DNA of 64,000 nt. It comes from Chloroflexota bacterium (GTDB lineage: Bacteria; Chloroflexota; UBA11872). The position numbers and the translations under genes were made by a program. Positions 16,059 through 24,231 of this stretch are shown here, one piece after another. Where the stretch lies: NCBI GenBank assembly GCA_022821645.1, contig JAJEDE010000023.1, forward strand, positions 1 to 64,000, in the 5' to 3' direction. Within the stretch, counting starts at the first letter, position 1. Each line of letters begins with the position of its first letter. The notes below the pieces were generated by a model, which was given only the letters and a program-made list of their open reading frames with translations, ran no database searches and was not told the origin of the DNA.

Positions 16059-17210
16059 ATGCCCTACCATAAGGGTGGGTGGCAATGCGACCTTGCCGGG
16101 AGGGCCGGTGGGCGAGGTCTTGCCGCCGAGGAGCGTGTAGCCATTTCACGCCAAACGTTAAACGAAGGCAGCCGTAGTTCACGACGGGCCTTTCTTGGTC
16201 GCCTGTCACTCGCGATTGGCGCGGCCGCTGGCGCCAGCACGGGAATCGTTCGGGCGGACTCGGCCACACCGGATGTTCCGGTTCCGGCGATCTACCTGCG
16301 CGAGACCGGTCATCACGTGGGCGGGCCATTCCTGGCGTGGTGGCTGCAATACGGACGGGACAAGGGGCTTGGCTGGCCGATTACCGAGCGGCTGAACATT
16401 CGCGGTCGAGAGACGCAGTATTTCGAGCGGGGCGCGCTGGCGCTGGCGCCGACCTCGCGCGACCCGTTGGGGGTGGTTCCCCTGAACCTGGGACGTCCGT
16501 ACGTGAGTCCTTTGTCCGCACCGCAGCCCGGGGCGGCGTACGCCCACTTTTTTCCCCAGACGGGTCATGGCGTGCATCCGGCCGTGTGGCCGTTTCACCG
16601 CGAGAACGGCGGGGTCTACCGGTTTGGGTATCCGCTGGCGCCGGCAGTGGTCGGCGACGGCGGGCTCTGGCAGGTGTTCGAGCGAGCGGTGCTTTCCGAG
16701 GGCGGCGGGCGCGTCAGCGACCTGCGGTTGGGCCTGATGGAGGCGGAGCGGCTGCGGCTGCCGACCGATCCGGTACAGCGCGCCCGGCACGCGCCGATCG
16801 TGGACCTGGCCGCCCTGGATCCTGTGTACGGGCCGCTGGCCGACCGTCACGCCAAGGTGGACCTGACGCGGCAGGTGGTGACGTTTTTTGACGGGGACGA
16901 GCCGGTGCGGATGGCCGCCACGTCAACCGGCATCTATCCGGACTTCACCCCGGCCGGCCGCTATCGCGTCTTCGTGCGCGTTCCGCGCGCGCGCATGATC
17001 TCCAACGGCAGTACCAGCGCCGTCTACGACCTGGACGACGTGTTGCATATCCAGTACTTCACGGAGAGTTGGATCGGCTTTCACTACGCCTACTGGCACG
17101 GCGAGTTCGGCACGGCGCGCAGCGCGGGCTGCGTGAACCTGCGGCTGCACGACTCGGAGTGGGCGTGGGAATTCTGCGACCACGGGACCCGCGTGGTGGT
17201 CCACTACTAG
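16059..17210 (+). CDS. L,D-transpeptidase (YkuD domain) with twin-arginine type signal
   Basis: A 383-residue exported protein from the ATG at 16059. The N-terminal third carries S-R-R-A-F-L-G-R-L followed by an Ala-rich hydrophobic stretch, a Tat signal. The C-terminal YkuD domain ends with H-Y-A-Y-W-H-G-E-F-G and S-A-G-C-V-N-L-R, the His and Cys of the L,D-transpeptidase active site. Such enzymes make 3-3 peptidoglycan crosslinks or attach proteins to the wall. The ATG lacks a ribosome-binding site, while an in-frame ATT at 16143 has GAGGAG ten bases upstream and would give a more usual signal length, so the start is uncertain. Confidence 0.85.
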   Translation: MPYHKGGWQCDLAGRAGGRGLAAEERVAISRQTLNEGSRSSRRAFLGRLSLAIGAAAGASTGIVRADSATPDVPVPAIYLRETGHHVGGPFLAWWLQYGRDKGLGWPITERLNIRGRETQYFERGALALAPTSRDPLGVVPLNLGRPYVSPLSAPQPGAAYAHFFPQTGHGVHPAVWPFHRENGGVYRFGYPLAPAVVGDGGLWQVFERAVLSEGGGRVSDLRLGLMEAERLRLPTDPVQRARHAPIVDLAALDPVYGPLADRHAKVDLTRQVVTFFDGDEPVRMAATSTGIYPDFTPAGRYRVFVRVPRARMISNGSTSAVYDLDDVLHIQYFTESWIGFHYAYWHGEFGTARSAGCVNLRLHDSEWAWEFCDHGTRVVVHY

Positions 17211-17307
17211 ACCCCGACGATCAGGTTGGGCGTTGACGCCCGGGTTCGGCGGTTTCGCGGCGCGCCTATGATGGCGGAGCCACGTCGTCCGACGTATCGG
17301 TGAATCC

Positions 17308-17742
17308 GTGACCTCATCCCGCCAGAGCGACCCACCCAGGTCATCCGTGATCTTCGTCTGCGTGCACAACGCGGGGCGCAGCCAGATGGCCGCGGGCCTT
17401 CTGCGAGCGTCGGGCGACGGCCAGATCCAGGTCAGGTCGGCCGGTACCGCCCCAGGCGAGCGCGTCAATCCGATGGCGGTTCAGGCCATGCGGGAGATCG
17501 GCATTGACATCAGTGACGCGTCGCCGTCGCGTTTGACGACTGAGGACGTGGCCGCGGCCGATGTTTGCATCACGATGGGCTGCGGCGATAGCTGTCCGCT
17601 GGTGCCGGGCACGGAATACCGCGATTGGGCGGTGGACGATCCGTCCGGGCAGCCGATCGAGGTGGTGCGGCGCGTTCGGGACGACATCGCGGAGCGGGTC
17701 GAGGGGTTGGTGGCTGAACTGGCGGCGGATCCGACCGGGTGA
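17308..17742 (+). CDS. Arsenate reductase-like / low-molecular-weight phosphatase-fold protein
   Basis: A 144-residue protein with the P-loop V-C18-V-H-N-A-G-R24-S near the N-terminus (the C-x5-R of the LMW-PTP fold), then M-G-C92-G-D-S-C96-P and W-x-V-D-D-P-S-G-Q-P. The extra cysteines fit thiol-coupled arsenate reductases of the ArsC/Wzb-like group, which reduce arsenate through a cysteine cascade. No arsR, acr3 or arsB is adjacent, so detoxification is not supported by context. Start is GTG at 17308; a TATGAT -10-like element lies at 17268-17273. The stop overlaps the next GTG. Confidence 0.8.
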   Translation: MTSSRQSDPPRSSVIFVCVHNAGRSQMAAGLLRASGDGQIQVRSAGTAPGERVNPMAVQAMREIGIDISDASPSRLTTEDVAAADVCITMGCGDSCPLVPGTEYRDWAVDDPSGQPIEVVRRVRDDIAERVEGLVAELAADPTG

Positions 17743-18320
17743 GTCGAAACTGGCTCCTGGCGGGGTTGGCGTCGGCGCTGATCACCGCCGCGATTGTGGT
17801 GGCGGCCATCGAGGTGGACGAGGCGACGCTGGAGCCCGTGGAAACCGGTCCAACACCCACGCCAGAGGAGCGAGCCTCGCGACTGATGCGGACGTTTGTC
17901 TCGCGAGTTATCGAGCAGGAACTGCGGCCGCGCGTGGTCGAGCTGGCGGGTACGCGAGTCATTGATGGCAGCGGCGGCACGGCCACGGTGCAGCGGGTCG
18001 TGGAGGGCGAGAGGATTCAGCTACGAATCGCGTTCGACGGGTACGTGCTGCGGCTGGATCCCAAGGTAACGGTAGAGAATGAGATCCAGGCGGACGGCAC
18101 GGTGCATTACACGCGCGGCGGGGACGAGGCCGCGTTGCGGGTGAACGGGACGGACGTGCGAATTGGCGTGTTCGACGCTGAAGGACGCGATCTCGGTGAA
18201 GACGCGGCCGGTCGCTTCACGTTTGACCTGCGCGGCGACGACATTGCGACGTTGGCCGGTGATGCGGTGCGGAACGGTGAGGAGGAGCTGGAGATTCGGC
18301 CGGCGACGCCGGCTGCCTAG
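17739..18320 (+). CDS. Hypothetical single-pass membrane or secreted protein
   Basis: A 193-residue protein beginning MSRNWLLAGLASALITAAI: a hydrophobic segment at residues 5-24, then an acidic Pro/Thr linker and a beta-rich domain with regularly spaced strands (I-Q-L-R-I-A-F-D-G-Y-V-L-R-L-D, V-H-Y-T-R-G-G). No family recognised. It begins with GTG overlapping the arsenate-reductase-like stop (GTGA), so the two are translationally coupled. It overlaps the HD gene on the other strand by 4 bases. Confidence 0.65.
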   Translation: MSRNWLLAGLASALITAAIVVAAIEVDEATLEPVETGPTPTPEERASRLMRTFVSRVIEQELRPRVVELAGTRVIDGSGGTATVQRVVEGERIQLRIAFDGYVLRLDPKVTVENEIQADGTVHYTRGGDEAALRVNGTDVRIGVFDAEGRDLGEDAAGRFTFDLRGDDIATLAGDAVRNGEEELEIRPATPAA

Positions 18321-18901
18321 TCCTCCACCAACTGCCCGCCGGCCTGCAAGACGCGCCAGAAGGCGTAGTCGGCCTGGTGGACGATCTGGTTGATGAGGCT
18401 GCGCTGGACGAGTTCGCCCTCGCCGGAGTGGCCGCCGGCGACGTGGGCGACCTCCTCGGGCAGGCCGACGGTCAGGCAAATGTGCACGCCGTAACCGGGA
18501 TGGCGGATGGAGGGCCAGCCGGTGCGGCCGCGCTCGGCGGCCCAGCGGGCCTGGTTCTCGGGATCGAACTCCCAAGGCTTGCCGACATCGTGGCAGAGGG
18601 CGGCGGCGATCAGCAGGTCGCGGTCGTACTCGAGACCGGGGAAGAGGCTCCCAAGCTCGTCGGCAATAGCCACGGCGAGGCGGGTGACGCCGCGGATGTG
18701 GTCGGTCTGGGTGCCGTCCTCGAGCGGCGGCGTGTCGGGGTTGCCGGAGCCGCGGATGTCGGCGATGGCGCCGAAGGAACTCTGGGAAAGGGCCAGCGCC
18801 CAGGCTTCGACGACCCTGGCGGCCAGGTCCGGGTCGGCGATCCACTCGACTTCGGGCAGTTCGGCCCGCACCTGCGCGCGTTGCGTGTCGTCGACAGTCA
18901 C
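18317..18901 (-). CDS. HD domain-containing metal-dependent hydrolase
   Basis: A 194-residue protein with H-I-R-G-V-T-R-L-A-V-A-I near residue 68 and A-A-L-C-H-D-V-G-K-P-W near 108, the His-Asp pair of HD phosphohydrolases, plus downstream H-P-G-Y-G-V-H and H-S-G-E-G-E. Such proteins hydrolyse phosphate bonds in nucleotides or in signalling molecules. The start is GTG at 18901. No partner gene gives the substrate. Confidence 0.8.
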   Translation of the reverse strand: MTVDDTQRAQVRAELPEVEWIADPDLAARVVEAWALALSQSSFGAIADIRGSGNPDTPPLEDGTQTDHIRGVTRLAVAIADELGSLFPGLEYDRDLLIAAALCHDVGKPWEFDPENQARWAAERGRTGWPSIRHPGYGVHICLTVGLPEEVAHVAGGHSGEGELVQRSLINQIVHQADYAFWRVLQAGGQLVED

Positions 18902-18974
18902 GGTCCGCTCCCTGGATGGGGTTAGGCAGAGCCTGAGTTTAGCCCTGCCTCAGGTCGTGGCGGTGTGGCCGCGT

Positions 18975-19310
18975 CTAGCGGATTCGATACACGAGCGTCT
19001 GTACGTGGATCAGGTCGTCGCTGATGACGAAGGTGTCAACGCCCTCGGCCGTGCGCCCGTCTTCGTGAGTGCCGGACCAGGTGAGCAGGACGGCATCGCC
19101 CTTGACGGTTACCGACTCCTGGCGGGCCGCGAAACCGGCCAGGTCGGCGAAGAGCGCCTCGAAGAAGGCGCGGCAGCCGTCGTGCCCTATGTGTACCTGG
19201 TTGGGCTGCATGAGCCGGGCGTCGGTGGCGTAGTCAGCGGCGATGCGATCGAAGTCGCCGGACTGGACCGCGTCCCAGTGTCGTTGGAATACCGCTTCGG
19301 GGTTAGCCAT
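18975..19310 (-). CDS. SnoaL-like / nuclear transport factor 2-fold protein
   Basis: A 111-residue protein starting MANPEAVFQRHWDAVQSGD. The pattern 'long helix, D-F-D-R-I-A-A-D-Y-A-x-D-A, then G-H-D-G-C-R-A-F-F-E' and three later strands (V-L-L-T-W-S-G-T, G-V-D-T-F-V-I, I-H-V-Q-T-L-V-Y-R-I) is the cone-shaped SnoaL fold. Members are isomerases, cyclases or ligand-binding proteins. The ATG at 19310 is preferred to one 24 bases upstream because it begins the conserved helix. Confidence 0.78.
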   Translation of the reverse strand: MANPEAVFQRHWDAVQSGDFDRIAADYATDARLMQPNQVHIGHDGCRAFFEALFADLAGFAARQESVTVKGDAVLLTWSGTHEDGRTAEGVDTFVISDDLIHVQTLVYRIR

Positions 19311-19411
19311 GAGTTCACGCTTCCGTGGAGCCAAGCCGTGCTTACCCTACGCCATCCCAGCAACGGAGAGCCGCGCGCCCTGCGGCGCGTGGGTGGTCGC
19401 GCCACCGGTAC

Positions 19412-19459
19412 CCGCACGCCGCCGGCCGGCGTTGCTACGCCAAGGCCGGCGGCGTGCGG
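19412..19459. terminator. Large perfect inverted repeat, possible terminator of the double-Cache gene
   Basis: Arms of 16 bases at 19412-19427 and 19444-19459 are perfectly complementary, and the loop itself contains a GGCGT-TGCT-ACGCC hairpin. It starts 8 bases past the stop of the minus-strand Cache gene. There is no T-run, so classic intrinsic termination is not assured. A second small hairpin (GGTGG-TCGCG-CCACC) lies at 19392-19406. Confidence 0.5.
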
Positions 19460-19466
19460 ACGCGGC

Positions 19467-20495
19467 TTACTCGATCCCTTCGTACCAGCCCACGCCGAAG
19501 AGCAGATCGCCGACCCGGACCAACCAGGAGTGCTTGGGCGCGTCCTGGCGGGTTTGCGGGTGGGTGAACAGGTAGCTCACCCAGGCGCCGCCGCTCTCCT
19601 CGGTTATGGCGGCGAAGGCTTCCCCGTAGTTAAAGCCGTTGGCGTCGATGCGCTCGCGGGTCGTGCCTACCAGGTCCGGGCGGTTGGCGTTCGCTACCGA
19701 GTAGAGCACGCCATCCCGGTCTTCGATGACGAAGACGTACCAGGGGCCGTCGGCGCTTTCCGGGGTGTTGTAGTAGGCGAGGGTTTCGTCAGTGCCCAGG
19801 GAGGCGTGGAGATCGACGGCCCGCTGCACCAGGGCTTGCGCGTAGCCGGGCAGGTCGGCCTTGGACGGGCCGGGTTCGTACCAGCCGGAGCCGAAGCCCA
19901 GGCCGTCGTGCAGGACGACCCAGGAATGCTTGGACTCGGTTTCGCGGGTCTCGGGGTTTACCCACGAGTAAGAGGTCCAGACACCCTCGGGCGTCGCGTC
20001 GGCCACGATCTGCAGACCGGTGGGGAAGCCGTCCGGTCCCGTGACGTCGCGGGCGTGAAGACCCACGAGCGCAGGGGTGGGCGCGTGACTGACGAGCACG
20101 TCGTTCTCATCGAAGATGAAGACGTACCACGGCCCGTCAACGCTCTGGGAGGAGTTGTAGTAGTCGAGCGTGGCCTGGAGGCCCTGGGCGTTGTAGCGGG
20201 CGATCGCCTGCTCCACAAAGGCCTGGGTGTAGGCGGCGGGATCGGACTTGGACGGCAACTGGTAGGGACGGGCGCCGAACCGGAAGCCGGAGTCCGCGTG
20301 TTCGCTTCGACAGACGGCCTCGGCCTGGTCGCCGTGGACGCGCTGGTAGATGCCGACGTTGTGGTCGTTGCCGCGTCCGGCTTCGATGAGGTCGTTGATT
20401 TCGACGCAACTGGTCGGCCATTCGGCCAGCGCCGCCGCGGCTGTGATTGCAAGGAGTGAGACGACTCCAACGATTGCAAGAACCAAACGCTTCAT
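19467..20495 (-). CDS. Secreted protein with two Cache-like sensor domains
   Basis: A 342-residue protein with a signal peptide (basic MKRL, then a hydrophobic core ending in A-A-A-L-A). Two homologous halves follow: Y-T-Q-A-F-V-E-Q-A-I-A-R-Y then Y-N-S-S-Q-S-V-D-G-P-W-Y-V-F-I-F-D, and Y-A-Q-A-L-V-Q-R-A-V-D-L-H then Y-N-T-P-E-S-A-D-G-P-W-Y-V-F-V-I-E-D. Each half ends in K-H-S-W-(V/L)-V-x-(H/V)-D-x-L-x-F-G-x-G-W-Y-E. This is the small-ligand-binding Cache fold normally found outside the membrane in chemoreceptors and kinases. No transmembrane helix or output domain is present, so it would act as a free binding protein. Confidence 0.75.
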   Translation of the reverse strand: MKRLVLAIVGVVSLLAITAAAALAEWPTSCVEINDLIEAGRGNDHNVGIYQRVHGDQAEAVCRSEHADSGFRFGARPYQLPSKSDPAAYTQAFVEQAIARYNAQGLQATLDYYNSSQSVDGPWYVFIFDENDVLVSHAPTPALVGLHARDVTGPDGFPTGLQIVADATPEGVWTSYSWVNPETRETESKHSWVVLHDGLGFGSGWYEPGPSKADLPGYAQALVQRAVDLHASLGTDETLAYYNTPESADGPWYVFVIEDRDGVLYSVANANRPDLVGTTRERIDANGFNYGEAFAAITEESGGAWVSYLFTHPQTRQDAPKHSWLVRVGDLLFGVGWYEGIE

Positions 20496-20602
20496 GCTCT
20501 ATCTCTCCGCCCGAGGTTTCCGCAAGGATATATGCCTCCGGTGCCGCGGTGGGGCAGCTCACGCGACGCCAGCAGTTCAACCCGATTGAGCGTCTGAGGC
20601 GC

Positions 20603-22798
20603 TCAGCCGCCGTCCCTGGCGCCGAAGTCGCGCCAACCCCAGTCGAGGCGCAGGCGGGGCATTGGGAAGTCGAAGTACCAGCGAATCGAAATGGGTTCGC
20701 GGCGGTCGCCCAGATAGGCGTAGAAGAGGGCGGCGCGGCCGGGGACTTCGTGCACGATGCGGACCGGCGTGATGTCGTGGAAGCGGCCTGGGTCTTCGTT
20801 GTCGGCTAGGTAGTCGAGCAACTGCGCCTCGAAGGGTTGGGCGTCGTTGGGACGGGCAGAGGACGGGTCCAGCGGATCGTGCTCGTTCCAGGCCGGAAGG
20901 TCCGGACCGGCGTCGGGCCTGCCGACCGTGCAGGTAACCCAGACGGGTGTGCTCCAGGCGTACTCGCCGTCGATCTGGCGCAGGCGGACGTAGTAGGCCG
21001 ACGCGGTAAGCGGCTCCGCATCCTCGAATTCGAGGGTGGCATCCAGGGTGTTGGGCTGCCACGCGGCCAGGGCGCGGTCGTCGCGAATCAAGTCGATGCG
21101 TTCGATTGGCGCGCAGGCGTGGGCGGTGATTGCGATGTGGGGATTGTTATCCACTTCGACTTCGGATCCGGCCGGGTGGCCGTTGGCCTGAACGCCCAGG
21201 ATGATGCGGGCGCCGGTGGTGGCGTAGGTCTGGCGATTCAGCACGGCGTCCCAGATGGCGTGGCGCTCGCAGCGGGGAGCGCGGACGGCGGCCACGGGGC
21301 CGCAGCCGATGGCGCAGTCGCGGATGTTGAGGTGGCTGCCGAAGCGTCCGCGGAAGAGGTGGGCGGCCATGGGCGCGGCCAGCAGGGGCAGGTGGGTGTC
21401 GCCGGAGGCAATGACGGCGGGACGGTGGCCGTGGCGGAGGGCGCGTTGCAGCAGCCACTCGGCGGATCCGTGCCCGCTGGCGACTTCGACCACCGGCTCG
21501 CGGGCCGTCGGATAGGCGTCCCAATCGGCGGGGCCGCCGCCGACGTGGGCTTCGAGCAGGACGTCGTTGCGCTCGCCGTAGGTTTCCAGCAGGTCGTCCA
21601 TTTCGGCCCAGGCGGGCGCGTGGCGCTCCTCCCAGTCGCGAAATATCACGTTGCGGTCGCCGCCGACGCTGGGATGGGCTTCGCCGGCCAGGTAGGGGAC
21701 GTAGGTTCCGGGTTCGTCGTTGGCGCGGTAGGCGGCCTGGTGGGCTTCCCAGACGGCGGGGCGGTGCGTTTGGTTGGGCGGCGCCATGGGGCCGGGGGCG
21801 GCGAAGTCGAGGCGGGCCTGGCCGCGGGCCTGGGCGTGGCGGCCGGCGGGATGAAGAATCGGCGTGGGGTCGTCCATGAGCCCCATGCTGACGTCGCCCC
21901 AGCTGTGGGAGTGCAGGTCGCCCCAGAGCAGGAGCGACTCGGGGTCGGACTGGACGAGGAGGGGGTTGCTGAGCGTGGATAGGCCGTGCTTGCGATCGCT
22001 GGCTTCGATGCGGATGAGGCCGGGCGCCGTGGCTGTGACGTCCTCGATGATGGCGAGGCCCGCGTTCGTCGGACCGAATTCGATGTGGCTGGGAAGTCCG
22101 GCAAGGGTGGACGTCGCTTCGCGAAGGTCGACCGTCCCCATGTATTGCGTGCAGACGTTGTGGTTGCGGTCGTAGACGGCGAGGTGGAGGGCGAAGGGTT
22201 CGCCGGGGCTGGCAATGGAGGGCCCGAGGAAGCGGAGCAGCGTTGGTTCGGGGTCCGACTCAACGTGAATGCGAGTCTCGCCATCCCGGAGTTGCCGGTA
22301 GGCCAGGCTGCCGCTGCGATCCACCGACACGACGAGGCGGCCCTGGCAGGTGACGTCGTAGACCTCGCTGCCGGGGCCACCGTGGCTGGTGTCGCCGACT
22401 ACCAGCCGCAGCTCGTCGCCGGGGACCAGGGTTCCGCGTTCGACGACGATGCGAGCCATTGGCGGCGAGTTCGCCTGGTTGAGCTCGTTGAGTTCCAGTC
22501 GGACGCGCGCATCCGTCCTGGCCCGCAGGATGACGTAGTCGCGTCCGCGCGGGCGGGTGTTCTGGATGCTGTGCGATAGCAGGAACCCATAGCGCTCGAA
22601 GAAGAAGCCGCCGCCCGCGGCCACCGGGGCTTCGACGGCTATGCGGAACTCCCAGGTTCCAACGGCGCCGGCGGTGAGCCTTAAGTCAGGTCCCCTGATG
22701 CTTGGTCCGTCGGCCGGGTGAAATGTGACGTCAAGGCGGCCCGGCTCGTTGCCGCCGCGTACTCGATACGGAAGCGTGGTGGGCGCGGCTGGGGTCAT
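20603..22798 (-). CDS. DUF3604 domain-containing protein
   Basis: A 731-residue protein whose middle carries L-L-L-W-G-D-L-H-S-H-S, the metal-binding start typical of DUF3604 proteins, which have a PHP-like amidohydrolase core. Further His/Asp/Glu-rich motifs follow (A-S-G-D-T-H-L-P near residue 460). The N-terminal third is a beta-sandwich-like region (T-A-G-A-V-G-T-W-E-F-R-I-A-V). The ATG at 22798 is chosen; a TTG 9 codons earlier is possible. The family is frequent in marine and sponge-associated bacteria, but its reaction is not established. A parS site lies just upstream. Confidence 0.78.
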   Translation of the reverse strand: MTPAAPTTLPYRVRGGNEPGRLDVTFHPADGPSIRGPDLRLTAGAVGTWEFRIAVEAPVAAGGGFFFERYGFLLSHSIQNTRPRGRDYVILRARTDARVRLELNELNQANSPPMARIVVERGTLVPGDELRLVVGDTSHGGPGSEVYDVTCQGRLVVSVDRSGSLAYRQLRDGETRIHVESDPEPTLLRFLGPSIASPGEPFALHLAVYDRNHNVCTQYMGTVDLREATSTLAGLPSHIEFGPTNAGLAIIEDVTATAPGLIRIEASDRKHGLSTLSNPLLVQSDPESLLLWGDLHSHSWGDVSMGLMDDPTPILHPAGRHAQARGQARLDFAAPGPMAPPNQTHRPAVWEAHQAAYRANDEPGTYVPYLAGEAHPSVGGDRNVIFRDWEERHAPAWAEMDDLLETYGERNDVLLEAHVGGGPADWDAYPTAREPVVEVASGHGSAEWLLQRALRHGHRPAVIASGDTHLPLLAAPMAAHLFRGRFGSHLNIRDCAIGCGPVAAVRAPRCERHAIWDAVLNRQTYATTGARIILGVQANGHPAGSEVEVDNNPHIAITAHACAPIERIDLIRDDRALAAWQPNTLDATLEFEDAEPLTASAYYVRLRQIDGEYAWSTPVWVTCTVGRPDAGPDLPAWNEHDPLDPSSARPNDAQPFEAQLLDYLADNEDPGRFHDITPVRIVHEVPGRAALFYAYLGDRREPISIRWYFDFPMPRLRLDWGWRDFGARDGG

Positions 22799-22831
22799 GG
22801 GGCGCGGTGGGCGGGTGACGGCCAAGGCGGA

Positions 22832-22847
22832 TGTTTCACGTGAAACA
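22832..22847. promoter_or_regulatory. parS centromere site (ParB binding)
   Basis: TGTTTCACGTGAAACA, a perfect 16-bp palindrome identical to the consensus bacterial parS sequence bound by ParB. It sits in the short gap between two minus-strand genes. Chromosomal parS sites cluster around the replication origin, so the window is probably origin-proximal. No parA or parB gene is visible here. Confidence 0.88.
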
Positions 22848-22864
22848 TTGCGGGCGCGCGGACG

Positions 22865-24145
22865 TTATGGATCGCGTTTGGCCAGGCTTCGGATACGCCC
22901 GCCCTGGGACGCCACCTTCTCGAAGGCTGCAGCCACCTGTTCGACCCAGGCATGTGAGGGGTCGACAGGAGTCGGGAGCCAGACGCAGGTGGCGTTGAGG
23001 CGTTCGCTCACCGGCAGGGAGCCGGGACCGAAGGGCGGCCGGACGTCCGAGGGCAGGTCGCCCCAGGGTCCGCCGAGGCCCTCGAATGGGAAGTCGCCGA
23101 ACAGCGGCTGCAAGTGCATGGCCCCATACAGCGCCGAGGGCTGGTCAGGGTGGATGCCGACGCCCTCGGCGGCCAGCGCGTCGAGGATGGACCGGATGGG
23201 AGCGCCGATCTCGTCGGGATCGATGCGAGCGGTGTAGAGCAGGTAGCCGCCGCGTTCAGCGTTGGCGTACGGGCGCTGGGGATAGATGCCGGGGACGTCG
23301 TCCAGCAGGGCGTCCAGGCGGGCGAACCAGCGTCCCCGACGCTGGTTCAGGTCCGGCAGCCGTTCGAGACCGGCGCGGGCCAGGGCGATGCCCAGCGGGT
23401 TGGCGCGGTATTTGACCCCCAGGCCAATGCGGCCCAAATCGCGCAGCGCGTCGGTCTGGAGGAGCTGGTTGACGCGTCCGTAGTGGCCCAATGCGGCCAT
23501 GCGGTCGTAGAGGTTTGGATCGTTCGTCGTCGCAACTCCGGCTTCGACCCCACTGATGGGTTTGCTGGCTTGCATGCTGAAGCAGCCGATGTGGCCGACC
23601 GACCCGACCTGTCGTCCGCGCCAGGTCGCGCCGTGGGCGTGGGAGGCGTCCTCGATCAGCGTGATGTCGGTGCCGTCCACGATGTCGAGCAGCGCATCCA
23701 GGTCGGCGGGATTGCCGTAGACGTGGGTGGCGACGATGGCGCAGGTGCGGTCGGTGAGCTTGCGACGCACGTCGGCCGGGTCGATGCAGAACGTTTCGGG
23801 ATCGGCGTCGGCGAACACCGGTGAGGCGCCGCAATGCAGGGCCGGCGAGATGGAGGCGTGCCAGGTGACGGACGGGACGATGACCTCGCGCCCGAGCGAC
23901 GCGCCCGCGGCGAAAATGGCGGAGTGCAGCGCGGCGGTGCCGTTGCAGACGGCCAAGGCGAATCGGGCGCCGACGAACTCGCGGAACTCGGCCTCGAACT
24001 TCTCGATCTCGTCGTAGACGGCCGAGCCGGCTTCGAGCGCGCCATTGACCAGCGCGCGCTCGCGCTCGGTAACCGGCTCCCAGCGGTCATCGATGGGCGC
24101 GGTTACGGCGGGTGGGCCGCCCGCGATGGCGAGTTGCGGATCCAT
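22865..24145 (-). CDS. DegT/DnrJ/EryC1/StrS family aminotransferase
   Basis: A 426-residue PLP enzyme. The N-terminal part has F-V-G-A-R-F-A-L-A-V-C-N-G-T-A-A-L, the phosphate-binding Gly-Thr-Ala region. A-D-A-D-P-E-T, then L-I-E-D-A-S-H-A-H-G carry the Asp and His that hold the cofactor, and F-S-M-Q-A-S-K-P-I-S-G-V-E-A-G holds the Schiff-base lysine. This family aminates keto-sugars in nucleotide-sugar pathways, and some members are dehydratases. No sugar operon surrounds it, so the substrate is open. A CATACT-like -10 element lies about 35 bases upstream of the ATG. Confidence 0.87.
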   Translation of the reverse strand: MDPQLAIAGGPPAVTAPIDDRWEPVTERERALVNGALEAGSAVYDEIEKFEAEFREFVGARFALAVCNGTAALHSAIFAAGASLGREVIVPSVTWHASISPALHCGASPVFADADPETFCIDPADVRRKLTDRTCAIVATHVYGNPADLDALLDIVDGTDITLIEDASHAHGATWRGRQVGSVGHIGCFSMQASKPISGVEAGVATTNDPNLYDRMAALGHYGRVNQLLQTDALRDLGRIGLGVKYRANPLGIALARAGLERLPDLNQRRGRWFARLDALLDDVPGIYPQRPYANAERGGYLLYTARIDPDEIGAPIRSILDALAAEGVGIHPDQPSALYGAMHLQPLFGDFPFEGLGGPWGDLPSDVRPPFGPGSLPVSERLNATCVWLPTPVDPSHAWVEQVAAAFEKVASQGGRIRSLAKRDP

Positions 24146-24231
24146 ATTGAACTGCCAAGGGCGGCCGGGCGCTTGAGTATGTTCAGCGGCCGCCGTGGTG
24201 TCGAATTGGCAGCAAGGAGCCGGGCCGGTCG

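Noticed and set aside
17308..17742. An arsenic-resistance operon around the arsenate-reductase-like gene
   Set aside because: No arsR, acr3, arsB or arsM is next to it, and the following gene is an unrelated membrane protein.
18507..20459. A 650-codon open frame on the plus strand
   Set aside because: Opposite the HD, SnoaL-like and Cache genes, which have recognisable domains. The frame has biased composition only.
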